A DNA stretch of 64,000 nucleotides from Actinophytocola sp044466355 (lineage in GTDB: Bacteria > Actinomycetota > Actinomycetes > Mycobacteriales > Pseudonocardiaceae), in the NCBI RefSeq assembly GCF_044466355.1, contig NZ_JBITMQ010000001.1, forward strand, positions 1,178,001 to 1,242,000. The letters run 5' to 3'. The translations under genes and the position numbers were made by a program. Below the pieces are notes generated by a model. The model worked only from the letters and a program-made list of their open reading frames with translations, was not told the DNA's origin and did not search any database. This document shows, piece by piece, positions 25,325-33,928 of this stretch. How positions within the stretch are numbered: position 1 is the first letter of the stretch; each line of letters starts with the position of its first letter.

Positions 25325-26871
25325 GACGACTCCTTCGTGCCGAGCAGGGCCATGCCCGTGCCCCGGGTCAGCTCAGCTCTCCTGATCTTTCCGCCCTCGT
25401 CCACCGGGAGCGTGTCGACGAACTCGACCTCGCGCGGGCGCTTGTACTTGGCCAGCTGGGCGGCGCAGTGGTCGAGCACGTCGGCAGCCGTCACCGCGCT
25501 GCCGGGGACGCGCTGCACCAACGCCTTCACCGCCTCGCCGTACCGCTCGTCCGGCACCCCGATCACCGCCGCGCGGTGCACGCCCGGACAGCTCTGCAGC
25601 ACCGCCTCGACCTCGCCCGCGTAGACGTTCTGCGCGCCGGACCGGATCACGCCCTGCGCGCGGTCGGCGAGGTAGAGGTAGCCGTCCTCGTCGCGCCACG
25701 CCATGTCGCCCAGCCGCAGCCAGCCGTCCTTCAGCACCTTCTGGGTGGCCTCCGGTTGGCACCAGTACCCGGAGAACACACTGGCGGCGCGGATCCGCAT
25801 CTCGCCGGTCTCGCGGACCGCCACCTCACGGTCCCGCTCGTCGAAGATCTTCACCTCGGCGAAGGCGGCGGGTCTGCCGACCGGCACGATCGACGACACG
25901 TCGGTGCGCAGGAACCGCTGGTGGTCCTCGGGTGTGAGCAGCGCGGTGAAGCCACCGGCCTCGGTGGCCCCGAACGCGTGGTAGAGCCGCAGGTCCAGGT
26001 GCTCGGTCAGCGAGCGGATCAGCGTCCACGACACCGGGGCGCCGCCATACCCCACGAGGTCGAGGGTGCGCGCGCGGGCGGGGTCCAGGCCCGGCAGCGC
26101 CGCCACGAGGTCCACCAGCATCGTCGGCACCAGGAAGGCGTGCACCACCCCGTACCGTTCGACGTCGTCGACGAAGCTCTCCGCGGTGAAGCGACGGCGC
26201 AGCAGCAGCGGCACCCCGAGGTAGGCGGTCGTGGTGACGAACGAGGCGCCGACCCCGAGGCTCAACGGCATCGAGATCCACGTCGGTCCGCCGCGCGGCA
26301 CCTCGACCTCGCACAGGTAGTTCGCGGTGCTCGCGAGCTGCTGCTCGTGCGTGGCCATGCAGCCCTTCGCCGCGCCCGTGGTGCCGCTGGTGTACCGCAG
26401 CGAGCGCAGGTCCGTGCCCGAGCCGGCCTCCGGCACCGGATCGGGAGAACCGGAGGCGACCAACTCGTCGAAGGGCTCGCCGCCGGCGAGGTCGCCGACC
26501 GTGATGATCCGCCGGACCGACGGGGCGCCCTCGGCCGCCTCGACCGCGACGGGCGAGTCGCAGATGACCGCCGACGCGCCGGAGTGGACGAGGATGCGGC
26601 GCATCTCGGGCACCGTCAGCTTGGCGTTGATCCCGACGGTCACCAGGTTCGCCTTCCACAGCCCGTGGTAGGCGATCACCACCTGGACGTCGTTGGCGAG
26701 CACGAGCGCGACGCGTTCCTGCGGCACGTGCCCGCGGTCGATCAGGGCGTGTGCGAGCCGGTTGGTCTCCCGGTCCAGCTCGGCCCACGTCAGCGTCGCG
26801 GAGTCGGCGATGACGGCGAACTGGTCACCGCGTCGTACGGCGTTCTGCCGCAGGAGGTTCTCGATGCGCAT
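25321..26871 (-). CDS. Acyl-CoA ligase (class I adenylate-forming)
   Basis: ATP-dependent CoA ligase of 516 aa. A3 is RYTSGTTGAAKGC, A5 is YHAFGATEAGG, A7 is WLRLGDMAWRDEDGYLYLAD, and the C-terminal catalytic Lys is in PVDEGGKIRRAEL. ATG at 26871 with GGAG upstream. It probably activates the carboxylate substrate whose CoA thioester is handled by the IpdAB-like pair in the same operon. It differs from the FadD-like ligase at 15101 in having standard A3 and A5 motifs, so the two likely act on different acids. Confidence 0.92.
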   Translation of the reverse strand: MRIENLLRQNAVRRGDQFAVIADSATLTWAELDRETNRLAHALIDRGHVPQERVALVLANDVQVVIAYHGLWKANLVTVGINAKLTVPEMRRILVHSGASAVICDSPVAVEAAEGAPSVRRIITVGDLAGGEPFDELVASGSPDPVPEAGSGTDLRSLRYTSGTTGAAKGCMATHEQQLASTANYLCEVEVPRGGPTWISMPLSLGVGASFVTTTAYLGVPLLLRRRFTAESFVDDVERYGVVHAFLVPTMLVDLVAALPGLDPARARTLDLVGYGGAPVSWTLIRSLTEHLDLRLYHAFGATEAGGFTALLTPEDHQRFLRTDVSSIVPVGRPAAFAEVKIFDERDREVAVRETGEMRIRAASVFSGYWCQPEATQKVLKDGWLRLGDMAWRDEDGYLYLADRAQGVIRSGAQNVYAGEVEAVLQSCPGVHRAAVIGVPDERYGEAVKALVQRVPGSAVTAADVLDHCAAQLAKYKRPREVEFVDTLPVDEGGKIRRAELTRGTGMALLGTKESS

Positions 26872-26891
26872 GGCGGCTCCGTGTCGAAGGG

Positions 26892-27623
26892 TCAACCGCG
26901 TGCCGCGGTGCTGATCAGGGCGGCGACCCGGGCGGGGTCGTCGAGGTGCGGGTTGTGGCCCGCGCCCGCGATGACCTCGACCTCGCGGCCGAGGACGGCG
27001 GCCATGTCGCGGGGTTCGATGCCGGGGTCGGCGTCGCCGCACACGAGCCGGACGGGCACGGTCACCCGGCCCATCACCGCGGCCAGTTCTTCCCGCGTGG
27101 CAGGGGGATCGGCGGTGAGGCGGGGATCGGCGGCCAGGCGATACCCCTCGGGCGTCTGGCGGATTCCACTCGCCAGGCCGGGGGCGTTCTCAGGGAGTCC
27201 GCTGACCTTCGCGAAGAGCCGCAGCGCGTCGTCGCGGTCCGTGAACGTCCGTGGTGGACGGTTGGCCTGGGCCGCGCGCCGGGCCAGCTGCTCGGGTGTC
27301 CACACGACCTTCATGGCCATCGCGACGACCGCCCCGACCCGGAAGCCGTCCGCGAGGGTGAGCGCGACGAGCGCGCCGAGCGAGTGCCCGACGACGAGGT
27401 CGATCTCCGTGCCGATCTCCGTGCCGATGGCGGCGGCGTAGTCGCGGTGGTGGTAGGACGGCAGCCACCCGGAGCGTCCGTGTCCGGGCAGGTCGACGGT
27501 GATCCAGCGGAAGCCGTCGAGTTCGCCGAGGACCGGCGCCCACACGGCTGCGGTCGCGCCGGAACCGTGCAGCAGCAACACAGTCGGCCCGGTGTCACCA
27601 CCACGCTCGATGTGTACCGTCAC
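26892..27623 (-). CDS. Alpha/beta hydrolase
   Basis: Small alpha/beta hydrolase of 243 aa. It has the oxyanion loop LLLHGSG, the nucleophile elbow VVGHSLGALVAL, an acid in VRLVCGDADPGI and the catalytic His in VIAGAGHNPHLDD. A GTEI duplication (GTEIGTEI) sits before the elbow. GTG start overlapping the neighbouring hydrolase stop (GTGA). Probably an esterase, thioesterase or C-C hydrolase of this pathway; the substrate is unknown. Confidence 0.87.
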   Translation of the reverse strand: MTVHIERGGDTGPTVLLLHGSGATAAVWAPVLGELDGFRWITVDLPGHGRSGWLPSYHHRDYAAAIGTEIGTEIDLVVGHSLGALVALTLADGFRVGAVVAMAMKVVWTPEQLARRAAQANRPPRTFTDRDDALRLFAKVSGLPENAPGLASGIRQTPEGYRLAADPRLTADPPATREELAAVMGRVTVPVRLVCGDADPGIEPRDMAAVLGREVEVIAGAGHNPHLDDPARVAALISTAARG

Positions 27624-28438
27624 AACTCCTCCAGGAACTCGAGAACGGCGGCGCCGAACGCCTCGGGCCGTTCGATCTGCGGGTAGTGCCCGCTCCCGAC
27701 GATGGTGGTGGTTCGCGCGCCGGGGATCTGGTCGGCGAGCGCCTGCCAGGTGTCGGGCGGGACGAGCGCGTCGTGCTCGCCGCGAACGAGCTGGACCGGC
27801 ACGGTGATCGACCCGTAGTCACGATCGGCGGGCGGGCCGCCGCGGGTTTTGCGCACCGGCGACCGCAGCGCGGCCGCGGCACCGGTCTCCCACGCGCCCG
27901 GCATGGACGCGAACTCGTACCGGCGGCGCAGGACGTCCTCGCTGTCCCGCCACACCGGGTCGTGGAACAGCACGTCCATCGACGGCCGGAGCCCGTCGAG
28001 TGTGCCGTCGAAGTCCTCGAGGACCTTCCGGCCCTCCGCGAGCGGAGGCGCGAGCCCGATCCCCGCCGCGACCACCGCCTCGACGGGCCATGGCCGATCG
28101 GCGCGGTTGACCATGTCCAGCAGCATCCGCCCGCTGAGGGAGGTGCCGACGAAGTACGCCCGCTCGACATCCAGCGTCCGCAGGACAGCGGCCACCTGGC
28201 TGACCATCAGGCCGCGCTGCCCGCCCCCGAAGTCCCGGATCTTGCTGCTCCGCCCGAACCCGACCAGGTCCAGCGCCAGCACCCGGAAACGCGTCGCCCA
28301 CAACGGGACGCAGCCCGCCCAGGTCAGCTCGGCGGCGGCGCCGTACTCCCCGCCGTGCAGCAGCACGAGCGCCGGGCCGTCCCCGGCGTCCAGGTAGTGG
28401 GTCCTGATCCCGTCGGCGACGACGTACCGGCTCCTCAT
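27620..28438 (-). CDS. Alpha/beta hydrolase (MhpC-like)
   Basis: Alpha/beta hydrolase of 272 aa. It has HYLDAGDGPALVLLHGGEYG with the oxyanion HGG, the elbow YFVGTSLSGRML with Ser nucleophile, an acid in VRGEHDALVPP and the His in IVGSGHYPQIER. The overall pattern is close to meta-cleavage product hydrolases, which act on C-C bonds of ring-cleaved aromatics, though that subfamily cannot be proven. The ATG at 28438 overlaps the IpdB-like stop (ATGA); a longer in-frame start lies within that gene and is rejected. Confidence 0.88.
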   Translation of the reverse strand: MRSRYVVADGIRTHYLDAGDGPALVLLHGGEYGAAAELTWAGCVPLWATRFRVLALDLVGFGRSSKIRDFGGGQRGLMVSQVAAVLRTLDVERAYFVGTSLSGRMLLDMVNRADRPWPVEAVVAAGIGLAPPLAEGRKVLEDFDGTLDGLRPSMDVLFHDPVWRDSEDVLRRRYEFASMPGAWETGAAAALRSPVRKTRGGPPADRDYGSITVPVQLVRGEHDALVPPDTWQALADQIPGARTTTIVGSGHYPQIERPEAFGAAVLEFLEEL

Positions 28439-29226
28439 GCGACCGTCGCGTAGCGGCGGAGCACGCCGTCGGAGTCCACCTCGGTGCGCAGCAGGTGCAG
28501 TTCCTCGGGCGTCGGCGGGGTGACGGTCGCGAGGTCGTCCGCGACCGGCAGGTCGAACCCCGTGGCCGACCGGATCTCCTCGACGGTCGTCCACGGGTGG
28601 ATCTTGAGCAGCCGCATGTGTTTCGACTCCGGCTCGAAGTCGAACACCCCCAGCGGCGTGAACACGCGCCGCGGCCCGGACGACTCCGGCCGGAGCACCT
28701 CGGCACGCGAGTCGCCGCCGGACAGCCAGCCCGCGCCGCTGACGAAGTCCACCTTGTCCACGAACACCCTCGGCGTGTGGTGCTCGGTGTAGATGAAGCT
28801 CGACTTGAACCCACCGGTGAAGATCAGCCCGACCGTGCCCGGTCCGCGCACCTTCGGCTTGTCCCAGTCGCCGATCATCGCCATGTTCAGGTTGCCGAAC
28901 CTGTCGATCTGCAACCCGCCGAGGAACGCGAAGTCGAACCGGATCGCGGTCTCGAAGTCGACCACGTCGTCCAGGCTGTACTGGTACTCGGCCGTCACCA
29001 GGTTGCGGTAGTCCGCGGAGGACTCGGTGAGCCGGCGGATCTTCGGGTTGCTCGCGCCGCTCCCGCCGCAGAAGAACGTGAGGTTCGGCGCGTGGGTCAG
29101 CTGCGCGAGCCGCAGCCCGGCCGCCGGGATGTGGGACGCCGCGCCGATCGACCCGAACTCGCCGTCGGACATCTCGTGCGCGATCGAGACGGCCATCATC
29201 TCGGCCCAGGTGTACGTCTGCTCCAC
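28435..29226 (-). CDS. CoA-transferase family I subunit B (IpdB-like)
   Basis: Beta-type subunit of 263 aa and first gene of the leftward operon. IpdB-like landmarks are FGSIGAASHIPAAGLRLAQL near the N-terminus, GGLQIDRFGNLNMAMIG, VDFVSGAGWL, and PLGVFDFEPESKHMRLLKIH followed by TTVEEIRSATGFD. The GTG at 29226 has GGAGG at 7 nt spacing and is preferred over an in-frame ATG at 29283 that would run into the promoter. It should form a complex with the IpdA-like product of the last gene of the operon. Confidence 0.85.
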   Translation of the reverse strand: MEQTYTWAEMMAVSIAHEMSDGEFGSIGAASHIPAAGLRLAQLTHAPNLTFFCGGSGASNPKIRRLTESSADYRNLVTAEYQYSLDDVVDFETAIRFDFAFLGGLQIDRFGNLNMAMIGDWDKPKVRGPGTVGLIFTGGFKSSFIYTEHHTPRVFVDKVDFVSGAGWLSGGDSRAEVLRPESSGPRRVFTPLGVFDFEPESKHMRLLKIHPWTTVEEIRSATGFDLPVADDLATVTPPTPEELHLLRTEVDSDGVLRRYATVA

Positions 29227-29281
29227 CGCAGCGCCTCCAGATCCTCGTTGCGTGCCAGCGAGTTCGCGATTAACGTACACC

Positions 29282-29293
29282 AAGTCCGGATTT
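29282..29293. promoter_or_regulatory. Near-palindrome in the divergent promoter region
   Basis: AAGTCCGGATTT, one mismatch from a perfect 12-bp palindrome, lies between the IpdB-like gene and the rightward operon at 29331. CGTT/AACG half-sites lie nearby (29272, 29294, 29300). A bidirectional operator is plausible but unproven. Confidence 0.35.
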
Positions 29294-29330
29294 CGTTACA
29301 ACGATCGTGACCGCCGGGTTGGAGTCGCCG

Positions 29331-30224
29331 ATGCCTGCCACCACCGCCGTCGAGCGCGTACTGCACGGTCTGGTCGACCTGCACTGCCACTCCGGCCCCA
29401 ACCCGCTGCCGAGGCGTTTCGACCACGTCGAGGCCGCGCGGGACGGCGCCCGGCTGGGCATGCGGGCCCTGCTGGCGAAGTCGCACCACCACAACACGGT
29501 GATGGACCTCCTCGCGATGCGCGAGCAGCTGGGCGGACTGTCCACAGAGGTGTACGGCGGCATCGCGCTCAACCAGTGGGTCGGCGGGATCAACCCGTAC
29601 GCCGTGGAACTCTGCCTGCGCATGGGCGGCAGGTGCGTCTGGTTCCCGACCGTGTCCTCGTCCGCCCATATCGACCACCACAACGCGGGCGGCGGCTTCC
29701 CGTCCCCGACGATCCCGTTGACCAGCAGGCAGACCGACCTCCGCGGCCCCGACGGCGAACTGGTGCCCGAGGTGTTCGCGGTGCTCGACCTCATCGTGGA
29801 GGCCGACGCGCTGCTGTCCGCGGGTCACCTGCCCGCCGACGACGTCACGGCCCTGTTCACCGTCGCCGCCGAACGCGGGGTGCGGCGGATGGTGGTGAGC
29901 CACCCGAACTTCCTCATCGGCTCGGACGCGGCGCGCTGCCGCGAGTTCACCGCGCTCGGCGCGTACGTCGAGCACGAGACCAGCATGTACGACCCGGAGG
30001 TCGCGCAGGCGCGCGGCGGCCCCGAGGACCTCCTGCGGTGGATCGAGGAGGTCGGCCCCGAGCACACCGTCCTGGCCTCCGACCTGGGGCAGAAGGGCAG
30101 GCCGATGCCGGTGGACTCGTTCGTCCGGGTCGGCGGCGCGCTGCTCGACCTCGGCCTGCCCGAGAAGGACCTGCGGCGGATCGTGTGCGACAACCCCGCG
30201 TTCCTCCTCGGCCTCGACCAGTAA
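29331..30224 (+). CDS. DUF6282-like metal-dependent hydrolase
   Basis: Protein of 297 aa with amidohydrolase/PHP-like metal motifs: VDLHCHSGPNPLPRRF at the N-terminus, an AKSHHHNTVMDL cluster, SSSAHIDHHNAGGG, VVSHPNFLIG and a C-terminal HTVLASDLGQKGRP aspartate. It resembles the DUF6282 group of uncharacterised metallohydrolases. The ATG at 29331 is chosen because GGAG lies 6 nt before it; a GTG at 29307 is also in frame. It opens a rightward operon with cupin, aldolase and amidohydrolase genes, so a ring-opening or hydrolytic step is likely. Confidence 0.75.
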   Translation: MPATTAVERVLHGLVDLHCHSGPNPLPRRFDHVEAARDGARLGMRALLAKSHHHNTVMDLLAMREQLGGLSTEVYGGIALNQWVGGINPYAVELCLRMGGRCVWFPTVSSSAHIDHHNAGGGFPSPTIPLTSRQTDLRGPDGELVPEVFAVLDLIVEADALLSAGHLPADDVTALFTVAAERGVRRMVVSHPNFLIGSDAARCREFTALGAYVEHETSMYDPEVAQARGGPEDLLRWIEEVGPEHTVLASDLGQKGRPMPVDSFVRVGGALLDLGLPEKDLRRIVCDNPAFLLGLDQ

Positions 30225-30238
30225 CCGGAAGGACGACC

Positions 30239-31147
30239 GTGTACAGCTCCAACGACCCCCGGGCGAGCCTGCCCACCAGCACCGCGGTCCGCTCCGACGA
30301 GCCGATCGCCGCCCTGGAGACCTACGAACTGCTGACCCTGCCGCCTGCCGAGGTGTCCGAGCGGGGGAGCCGCACCTGGTTCGTCCGCGGCCAGAACTTC
30401 GTCCTCGCGTTCACCCGCGCGGTCGCGGGCGACCCGCTGCGCCGCTCGCAACAGCACGAGTACGTGATCGTGGCGCCGCAGGACGGTCAGACCGTGGCGG
30501 TCGAGCACGCCTCAGGCGGCGGCACACTGCGGGACAGCGGTGTCGCGATCGTCCCGGGTGGCGACAGCACCGTCACCCTCGACGTCGACGCGGACGTCGT
30601 CCGGTTGTTCGACGTGCGGTCCGCGGACCTGCTCCCGTTGTGCCACAACGCGGACAGCTACGCCGAACCGCACCCGAGGGTCGCGCCGATCGAGCCGTGG
30701 CCGGACCCGGTCGACGGCCCACGCGTCCGCGTCTACCGCAACGCCGACCACCCGGTCGAGCAGGGCCGGTTCGGCCGGATCTTCCGCTCCAGCGCGTTCA
30801 TGGTCAACTTCGGCGACCCGAAGGACGGACCGCGCAACACCGACCGGATGTCCCCGCACCACCACGACGACTTCGAGCAGTGCTCGCTGACCGTGGCGGG
30901 CGACTACGTCCACCACGTGCGCACGCCGTGGACGTCGAAGCTGTCGCAGTGGCGGGACGACGAGCACGCCGAGGTCGCCAGCCCGGCCGTCGCGATCATC
31001 CCGCCGCCCGCCGTCCACACGAGCCAGGCGACCGGCGAGGGCCGCCACCAGCTGATCGACATCTTCAGCCCGCCCAGGGCGGACTTCTCGGCGAAGCCGG
31101 GCTGGGTGCTCAACGCCGACGAGTACCCGGCGCCCGCTCATGTCTGA
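30239..31147 (+). CDS. Cupin-like protein
   Basis: Protein of 302 aa not assigned to a named family. The C-terminal half holds a cupin-like metal cluster, MSPHHHDDFEQCSLTVAGDY, followed about 50 residues on by IIPPPAVHTSQATG, which would supply the last histidine. The N-terminal half (residues 20-150) may be a second, metal-free barrel. GTG at 30239 with GGAAGGA at 6 nt. It overlaps the aldolase gene by 8 nt. A bicupin dioxygenase or isomerase is possible; the sequence does not decide. Confidence 0.65.
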   Translation: MYSSNDPRASLPTSTAVRSDEPIAALETYELLTLPPAEVSERGSRTWFVRGQNFVLAFTRAVAGDPLRRSQQHEYVIVAPQDGQTVAVEHASGGGTLRDSGVAIVPGGDSTVTLDVDADVVRLFDVRSADLLPLCHNADSYAEPHPRVAPIEPWPDPVDGPRVRVYRNADHPVEQGRFGRIFRSSAFMVNFGDPKDGPRNTDRMSPHHHDDFEQCSLTVAGDYVHHVRTPWTSKLSQWRDDEHAEVASPAVAIIPPPAVHTSQATGEGRHQLIDIFSPPRADFSAKPGWVLNADEYPAPAHV

Positions 31148-31901
31148 CCGGTTCTCGGCAGGCGGGAGGACGCCCGCGCTCGGGACGTGGATCAAGCTGG
31201 ACACCACGGCGAGCGTCGAGATCATGGCCGGCGCCGGGTTCGACTTCGTCGTCATCGACCTCGAACACGCGCCGCTCGGCCTCGACACCGCCGCCCGGAT
31301 GATCTCGCTGGCACTGGCCGCGCGGCTCGTCCCGCTCGTCCGCGTGCCGGGCCATGACACGGCGACGATCGGCCGGGTCCTCGACGCTGGCGCGGGCGGG
31401 ATCCTCGTGCCGCACGTCGACACGCCGGAACAGGCGCGGCGGGTGGTCGCCGCGACGCGGTTCCCGCCGTTGGGGGAGCGGGGTGCGGGCGGCACCAGCA
31501 GGGCGGGGCGCTGGGGGCTGCTGCCCCGCACCGAGTACGTCCGCGTCGGCAACGAGGACGTGCTGTGCATCCCGCAGCTGGAGAGCGCGGCCGCCTTCGA
31601 GGCGGCACCGGACATCCTCGCGGTGCCCGGTGTCGACGCCGTCTTCCTCGGCGCGGGCGACCTGTCGCTGTCACTGGGGGCCGGCCCGGACGACGACCAC
31701 GTGCGGGAGCTGCTGGCCGCGGGCCGGGCGGCCGCCGCAGCGGCGGGCAAGCCGTGTGGTGCGGCCGCGGCCACCGCCGACGCGGCGGTGCGGGCGGCGG
31801 GGCTCGGGCACGAGTTCGTCGTCGTCGGCAACGACGCCACCATGCTCGCCAGGACCGCGCACGGTCTGGTCGGGTCCGTACGCGACGGGCTGAACCCGTG
31901 A
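31140..31901 (+). CDS. HpcH/HpaI-type aldolase
   Basis: Class II pyruvate aldolase/citrate-lyase-like barrel of 253 aa. It has LGTWIKLDTTASVEIMAGAG, the motif FVVIDLEHAPLGLDT, a catalytic Arg in PLVRVPGHD, the metal-binding Glu in CIPQLESAAAF and Asp in VFLGAGDLSLSLG. Such enzymes cleave 4-hydroxy-2-oxoacids at the end of aromatic meta-cleavage routes, yielding pyruvate or oxaloacetate plus an aldehyde. It sits in a tightly overlapping operon with hydrolases, supporting a terminal C-C cleavage role. Confidence 0.88.
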   Translation: MSDRFSAGGRTPALGTWIKLDTTASVEIMAGAGFDFVVIDLEHAPLGLDTAARMISLALAARLVPLVRVPGHDTATIGRVLDAGAGGILVPHVDTPEQARRVVAATRFPPLGERGAGGTSRAGRWGLLPRTEYVRVGNEDVLCIPQLESAAAFEAAPDILAVPGVDAVFLGAGDLSLSLGAGPDDDHVRELLAAGRAAAAAAGKPCGAAAATADAAVRAAGLGHEFVVVGNDATMLARTAHGLVGSVRDGLNP

Positions 31902-32323
31902 ACCCGCTCGTGGGCGCGTGGGAACTCGTCGGCTACGAGGTACCCGAGGCGAGCGGGGAAGCCCGGTACCCGCTCGGCGCCCGGCCGCTCGGGCAACTGC
32001 TGTACTCACCGGACGGGTACATGTCCGTGCACTACATGGCAGGGGACCGGCCGCTGCTCGCGTCGGACAACTGGCGCCACACCACCGACGAGGAGAAGCT
32101 GTCGGCGGTCCGCACCTACGGCGGCTACTCCGGCCGGTACACCTGGCTCGGTGACCGGGTCGAGCACCACGTCGACGCGAGCATCCACCCCAACTCGGTC
32201 GGGCGGACCTTCGTCCGGCTCGTCGAACTCACCGGAACGGAGCTGGTGATGCGCACCGGAACGCCGGACCCAGCCCTGCCGCCGACACCGGTGCTGCGGT
32301 GGCGCGGGAGGACCGGATGGTGA
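31898..32323 (+). CDS. Lipocalin-like domain protein
   Basis: Small protein of 141 aa with the lipocalin-like pattern LVGAWELVGYEV at the N-terminus, GQLLYSPDGYMSVHYM in the middle and VRLVELTGTELVM near the end, matching the small-molecule-binding beta-barrel family often annotated Lipocalin_5. GTG start overlapping the aldolase stop by GTGA. No signal peptide, so it is cytoplasmic. Possible roles are ligand binding or an isomerase/cyclase step; not determinable. Confidence 0.75.
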   Translation: MNPLVGAWELVGYEVPEASGEARYPLGARPLGQLLYSPDGYMSVHYMAGDRPLLASDNWRHTTDEEKLSAVRTYGGYSGRYTWLGDRVEHHVDASIHPNSVGRTFVRLVELTGTELVMRTGTPDPALPPTPVLRWRGRTGW

Positions 32324-33132
32324 TCGACGCACATGCCCACCTCGTCACCGACGATCCCGCCTACCCCCACGCGACGCCCAAGGCTCCGGACAACCTGATG
32401 CGCGCGGAGGACCTCCTCGAGTCGTTGCGCGACAACGGGTTGCACGGCGCCGTCGCCGTGCAGCGGGCACATGTGTACGGCTACGACAACAGCTACGTCC
32501 TGGATTCCGCGCGGAGCCATCCCGACCGCCTGCGCGCGATGTGCGTGATCGACGGACAGGCCCCGGACGCGGAGAAGACCGTGCACGACCTTGCCGATCG
32601 TGGGGCGTCCGCCGTTCGTCTGACCGCACCGGGCGGTGACCGGCACTCCGGGCCGGCGGGTGCGGACTGGTTCGCGGGGCCCGAGGCCCGGCGGGTGTGG
32701 GCGGCGGCCGCCGACACCGGGCTGTCGATGTGCCTGCACGTCTACCGCTGGAACCGCGTCGACGTGCTGGGGGTACTGCCCGCCGTCGTCCGCGCGTTCC
32801 CGGGCGTGCCGGTGGTACTCGACCACGTGGCCTCCGTGGACGTGGCGGACCCGGACGCCGGCCTGTTGCTCGCGCTGGTCGACCTGGCGTCGGTGTACGT
32901 CAAGGTGACCACGCTGAACTTCGCCCGGCACGACCCGGAACCACTCGTCGGGTGGCTGGCCGCGCACTTCGGTGCGAGCAGGCTGCTGTGGGGGTCCGAC
33001 GTCACCCAGACCCGGGGGACCTACGCCGACATGGTCGCCACCGCGCGCCGCGCGGTCTCCGGTCTGTCCGAACCGGACGCGGCACAGATCCTCGGCGGCA
33101 CCGCCGCGACGCTCTACCGCCTCGGCGGGTGA
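32317..33132 (+). CDS. Amidohydrolase 2 family metallohydrolase (LigI-like)
   Basis: TIM-barrel hydrolase of 271 aa. The metal motif VIDAHAHLVTDDP is at the very N-terminus. GASAVRLTAPGGD, LCLHVYRWN-like CLHVYRWNR, VVLDHVAS and LLWGSDVTQ give the usual ligand order. Related enzymes include pyrone-dicarboxylate lactonase (LigI) and other cyclic-ester hydrolases. ATG at 32317 with GGAGG at 6 nt, overlapping the lipocalin-like gene by 7 nt. It lies beside a second family member, so the two may be a pair or successive enzymes. Confidence 0.85.
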   Translation: MVIDAHAHLVTDDPAYPHATPKAPDNLMRAEDLLESLRDNGLHGAVAVQRAHVYGYDNSYVLDSARSHPDRLRAMCVIDGQAPDAEKTVHDLADRGASAVRLTAPGGDRHSGPAGADWFAGPEARRVWAAAADTGLSMCLHVYRWNRVDVLGVLPAVVRAFPGVPVVLDHVASVDVADPDAGLLLALVDLASVYVKVTTLNFARHDPEPLVGWLAAHFGASRLLWGSDVTQTRGTYADMVATARRAVSGLSEPDAAQILGGTAATLYRLGG

Positions 33133-33136
33133 CCCG

Positions 33137-33928
33137 GTGCTGGTCGACACGCACGTGCACCTGTTCACCCGCGCGCTGCCGCTGGCGTCGACCGCGTGGA
33201 CGGCGCCGGACGTGGAGCTGGCGGTCGAGGCGTTCGAGGAGCTCATGACCCGGCACGGCGTGACCCACGGCGTGGTCTCGGCGATGAGCCTGCTCGACGA
33301 CCGGAACGCCTACACGATCGCCGCCCTGCGCGGGAATCCCCGGCTGCGGGGCACGGTCGACGTCGGCCCCGGCACCGACCGGCGCGAACTGGCCGCGCTG
33401 CGCGACGACGGCGTGGTCGGCGTCCGCTTCCAGTGGCGCAGGCGAACAGCGCTGCCCGACCTCACCGACGACGACCACGCCCGCCTGCTCCGCGACGTGG
33501 CGGACCTCGGCTGGCACGTCGAACTCAACGTCGAACGCGACCGCATGCCACCCGTGCTCGCGCAGCTCGCCCGGTCCGGTGTGGACGTCGTGGTCGACCA
33601 CTACGGCGATCCCTGCCCCCGCGACGGTTACGCGACCCCCGGCGGGGAGGCGCTGCTGCGGGCCCTCGACACCGGGCGCTTCCGGGTGAAGCTCTCAGCC
33701 GGGTACCGCTTCCCGGTCACCCCGGAGGAGCTGGCGGGTTTCGCCGTGACACTGCTCGCGCACGCGGGCCCGCGACGGGTGTTCTGGGGCAGCGACGCCC
33801 CGTTCGTCGGCGCGAAACGCCCGGCCGACTACGCGGGGGAGCTGGCGGTGCTGGACCGGGTCGTGCCCGATCCGGTGCTACGTCACGGGATCTCGGCCGC
33901 GGCGCACGCCTTCTACTTCGGTCGCTGA
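33137..33928 (+). CDS. Amidohydrolase 2 family metallohydrolase
   Basis: Second amidohydrolase 2 enzyme, 263 aa. It has the metal motif VDTHVHLFTRALP at the start, DDGVVGVRFQWRRRTA in the middle, DVVVDHYGDPCP and the C-terminal VFWGSDAPFVGA aspartate. GTG start at 33137 with only a weak binding site, 4 nt after the upstream stop, so probably coupled. Its last 51 bp overlap the end of the convergent LysR gene, an unusually long convergent overlap. Confidence 0.82.
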   Translation: MLVDTHVHLFTRALPLASTAWTAPDVELAVEAFEELMTRHGVTHGVVSAMSLLDDRNAYTIAALRGNPRLRGTVDVGPGTDRRELAALRDDGVVGVRFQWRRRTALPDLTDDDHARLLRDVADLGWHVELNVERDRMPPVLAQLARSGVDVVVDHYGDPCPRDGYATPGGEALLRALDTGRFRVKLSAGYRFPVTPEELAGFAVTLLAHAGPRRVFWGSDAPFVGAKRPADYAGELAVLDRVVPDPVLRHGISAAAHAFYFGR

